DNA from: Cyclobacteriaceae bacterium
GTDB lineage: Bacteria; Bacteroidota; Bacteroidia; Cytophagales; Cyclobacteriaceae
Direction of reading: 5' to 3'
Length of the DNA: 8,468 nucleotides
Assembly: GCA_029880385.1 (NCBI GenBank)
Contig: JAOUOM010000055.1
Location: forward strand, 1 to 8,468
The notes beneath the pieces are model-generated. The model saw nothing but the letters and a program-made list of their open reading frames with translations, was not told the origin of the DNA and did no database searches. A program made the position numbers and the translations under genes. Below, piece by piece: positions 6,672 to 8,468 of the stretch. The first letter of the stretch is position 1; each line of letters starts with the position of its first letter.

Positions 6672-7055
6672 TTAGTTTTCGTTAATCATACTGAAATGGC
6701 CTTTCCAAACCCCACCTTTAAAATCAAGTGTCAGGTTTTTGGGAATAATGGCCTGTCGTTTTTGAATGGGCAGGTCAATCAGGTTTGGCGTATTCTCTCC
6801 TTCCAGCTCATGGATATTGCAGCTTTGCGATTGTACCGGCCGGAAGAATACATACATGTTTTCCGCAACCCTGACCAGTGGAAAGGCGGGTACTGATTCC
6901 CGTACGTTTACCCTTTTTTTGATAAAACAGCTGAAATAAAGTTCCATCCCTACGTACAGCGGTGACTGAAGTCCATTGACCTGCTTTCTGGCACGGCGTG
7001 TCAGGTGAACATGTATGGGCTTTCCTTCGAGTTGGGTGTAGATGATGTTTTCCAT
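6672..7055 (-). CDS. Small protein of unknown function in the lipoate module
   Basis: 127 residues from the ATG at 7055, two bases after the lplA stop. The open frame extends to an ATG at 7142, but that would overlap lplA by 85 bases, and the adjacent start is the normal operon pattern. I do not recognise the family. Visible features are a basic segment LTRRARK (18-24), the stretch PLYVGMELYFSCFIKKRV (32-49) with C43, a second cysteine C79 in QSCN, and a C-terminal part with NLTLDFKGGVWKG (107-119). It has no signal peptide or membrane segment, so it is probably cytoplasmic. It sits between the ligase and the second radical SAM gene. A role as an accessory or partner in lipoate assembly is possible but rests only on position. 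The two cysteines could bind metal or carry sulfur, which is speculation. Confidence 0.8.
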   Translation of the reverse strand: MENIIYTQLEGKPIHVHLTRRARKQVNGLQSPLYVGMELYFSCFIKKRVNVRESVPAFPLVRVAENMYVFFRPVQSQSCNIHELEGENTPNLIDLPIQKRQAIIPKNLTLDFKGGVWKGHFSMINEN

Positions 7056-7057
7056 GA

Positions 7058-8188
7058 TCAGGTGGGCTGGGTTTGAGGGTAGTAACAAGATCCTTTGTAT
7101 GTATAGCGCTGGGCGGCATGTGCCCGTTGGGCAGCCAGCCATATCGCTTCTGCCACCTCCCCGGCCCGAAGGTTTTCCGGGTTTTGTTCCTTGTCAGATT
7201 CCAGTGAATCCCGCACTATGGCCGTTATTTTTTCCCGATCCAGCGGCGACCACTTCAATCGGGATTCGATCCGGGCGAGAGCATCACCCTGGCCCATAAA
7301 ATCGCCCGTGATCAGGACGCTTTTAATTGATTCCCCCTTCAAGCCAATATATGTCCGTAATAAACCGGCTGATGTCTTCAAAAGTGACATGCCGGTCATG
7401 TCATCCTGGGGCGAATGCTGGAAAATCCAGTCATCAGTCAAATAGCGTGTCTCCTCCAACTGACGAATTGCTTCTTTTTCCTGATCAGAAAGTGGATTTT
7501 CGGTAAAGTCAATGTCAAAATACCTGGCGTAGCTATTTTTTACAGCCTCTTTCAACTGCCCCATTTCCATCGGTTGTCCGGTTTCCCGGCGAATGGTAGT
7601 CATGCGTTGTTCGACACGCTCCACCATTTGTTTGTCGGCAAATTTTTGAATGGGGATGTTCAGCACGCCCAGCATGGCGGGAATATCCAGGTCCAGTAAA
7701 AGGCTGCTATGAAACTGAATGCCCCCATCCGGGCTGACATAGATACCCAAACCTGCTATTTTCTTGCCGGAGGCTTCCAGGTCGTTTTTTTCCCGGAAAC
7801 CTGCTTTGACACCCGCCCCGCGCAGCATATCGAGGATAGGCTGTGAAAATAAGTGGTAGAGTTCCCTTACCTGTTCCCATTTAAAGTTGCGGGAATGGGT
7901 ACTTAGGCATATCCCCAACTGGTCTTCCCCCATAATAATGGCCCCTCCTCCTGTCAGTCGGCGACCAAAGCCATATCCCTTTTCCATACAGGCTGTGGTG
8001 TTGATCTCTGCCTGGATATCCTGAAACCTGCCAGCCAGTGCCGCATAGTTTTTGTAGGTATATAACCTGAGAGAAACCGGAAATGCTGCATTTTCAACCT
8101 GATGCGTATGAATCAGGAATTCGTCAGTGGCCAGCCCGTAGGATGCACTTGCGTTGCTTTCACTGATATATCGCCAGGTTGCTTTCAT
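7058..8188 (-). CDS. lplA: Lipoate-protein ligase with C-terminal accessory domain (LplA-LplB fusion)
   Basis: 376 residues. The catalytic domain (about 1-255) carries RRLTGGGAI (76-84), NDLEASGKKIAGLGIY (135-150) with the substrate-binding lysine at K142 or K143, and IQFHSSLLLDLD (157-168), followed by VERVEQRMTTI (189-199). Residues from about 265 (TGMSLLKTSAGLLRTYIGL, then SVLITGDF at 290-297) match the small accessory domain called LplB when separate. The enzyme activates lipoate or octanoate with ATP and attaches it to a lysine of a carrier domain. Beside LipS-type radical SAM genes it probably loads octanoate or lipoate for the following sulfur insertion. It lies 3 bases after the lipS1-like stop and 2 before the small unknown gene. 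No clear ribosome binding site is seen, so coupling to the upstream gene is likely. Confidence 0.93.
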   Translation of the reverse strand: MKATWRYISESNASASYGLATDEFLIHTHQVENAAFPVSLRLYTYKNYAALAGRFQDIQAEINTTACMEKGYGFGRRLTGGGAIIMGEDQLGICLSTHSRNFKWEQVRELYHLFSQPILDMLRGAGVKAGFREKNDLEASGKKIAGLGIYVSPDGGIQFHSSLLLDLDIPAMLGVLNIPIQKFADKQMVERVEQRMTTIRRETGQPMEMGQLKEAVKNSYARYFDIDFTENPLSDQEKEAIRQLEETRYLTDDWIFQHSPQDDMTGMSLLKTSAGLLRTYIGLKGESIKSVLITGDFMGQGDALARIESRLKWSPLDREKITAIVRDSLESDKEQNPENLRAGEVAEAIWLAAQRAHAAQRYTYKGSCYYPQTQPT

Positions 8189-8191
8189 GTT

Positions 8192-8468
8192 TCAATCTAC
8201 ACCACAGGAACAGGAATTTTCAAAATAAGAAGGCTGAAGTCCTTTGGCCAAGGCATGTTCAATCACCCCTTCGGCCGGATAGGCAATGCCATTCAGGCCG
8301 GCATCCACGGCGGCCATGTCTACTTTTTTCTTATAATCACCCGATGGACGGGCACATCCAACCAGTATCTTGCTATCGGGCATTTTGATTCGTGCTTTAT
8401 AAAAAAATTCTGCTACCAATTCCGGATCCGGTGGTGATACATCCTTCATGGGTGTCCCGTGCATAGGA
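8192..8468 (-). CDS. lipS1: C-terminal part of a biotin-synthase-like radical SAM protein, probable LipS1
   Basis: Only the last 92 or so codons are in the window. The frame stays open to the right edge, and the codon before the first visible Met is Pro. The start, radical SAM cysteines and SAM motifs are therefore outside. The tail follows the biotin synthase pattern: PMHGTPM, an ARIKMPDSKILVGCARPSG segment, VDMAAVDAGLNGIAYPAEG, and a final ENSCSCGVD with two nearby cysteines. These cysteines and the one in GCARP could help bind a second iron-sulfur cluster. The immediate neighbours, a lipoate ligase 3 bases downstream and a second radical SAM gene in the same operon, point to LipS1 rather than BioB. 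Without the N-terminal half the call is tentative. Confidence 0.75.
   Translation of the reverse strand, partial: PMHGTPMKDVSPPDPELVAEFFYKARIKMPDSKILVGCARPSGDYKKKVDMAAVDAGLNGIAYPAEGVIEHALAKGLQPSYFENSCSCGVD

Noticed and set aside
7056..7142. A longer, 156-residue version of the small unknown protein starting at 7142
   Set aside because: It would overlap lplA by 85 bases. The ATG at 7055 lies two bases after the lplA stop, which fits the tight spacing of the other genes.
1..8468. CRISPR arrays, insertion sequences, tRNA or rRNA genes
   Set aside because: I found no spaced direct repeats, transposase-like frames, terminal inverted repeats, cloverleaf structures or rRNA-like stretches.

Overview
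The window looks like a chromosomal segment of a member of the Bacteroidota. The evidence is indirect: translation starts have mostly weak or no Shine-Dalgarno sequences, the forward-strand gene has a short signal peptide ending in a Phe-Ser/Gln junction and a beta-barrel ending in Phe, and the electron-transfer genes are of a quinone-linked type that fits a menaquinone-using respiratory organism. GC content is moderate. I cannot place it below phylum with confidence.

Left part, forward strand (1-1670). A stop codon and a clear hairpin-plus-T-tract terminator close an upstream gene that is almost entirely outside the window. Next comes a gene for an exported protein of about 421 residues, with a small N-terminal domain and a probable outer-membrane beta-barrel. 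Downstream of it, positions 1468-1720 hold no gene. They contain a small hairpin, a structured element resembling the Flavo-1 class of Bacteroidota noncoding RNA, and the terminator of the reverse-strand operon.

Right part, reverse strand (1721-8468). Seven tightly packed genes appear to form one operon that enters from beyond the right edge. In transcription order they are: the 3' end of a biotin-synthase-like radical SAM gene (probable lipS1), a lipoate-protein ligase with fused accessory domain (lplA), an unrecognised 127-residue protein, a second radical SAM gene (probable lipS2), etfB, etfA, and a large membrane-bound iron-sulfur protein of the ETF:menaquinone oxidoreductase type (EMO, also called EtfD). 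Gaps are 3, 2, 13 and 20 bases, then a 4-base ATGA overlap, then 41 bases. A strong intrinsic terminator follows the last gene.

The first half of the operon reads as a lipoate assembly module of the LipS1/LipS2 type. In it, a ligase-like enzyme handles octanoate or lipoate and two radical SAM enzymes insert the two sulfurs, in place of the classical LipA/LipB pair. The second half reads as an electron branch: EtfAB collects electrons from acyl-CoA dehydrogenases and EMO passes them to menaquinone. A plausible link, which is inference, is 2-oxoacid, branched-chain amino acid and fatty acid catabolism. Lipoylated dehydrogenase complexes make acyl-CoAs, and their further oxidation feeds ETF. The two most notable points are this joint operon with its unknown small protein, and the loss of all cluster cysteines from the first CCG domain of the EMO protein.
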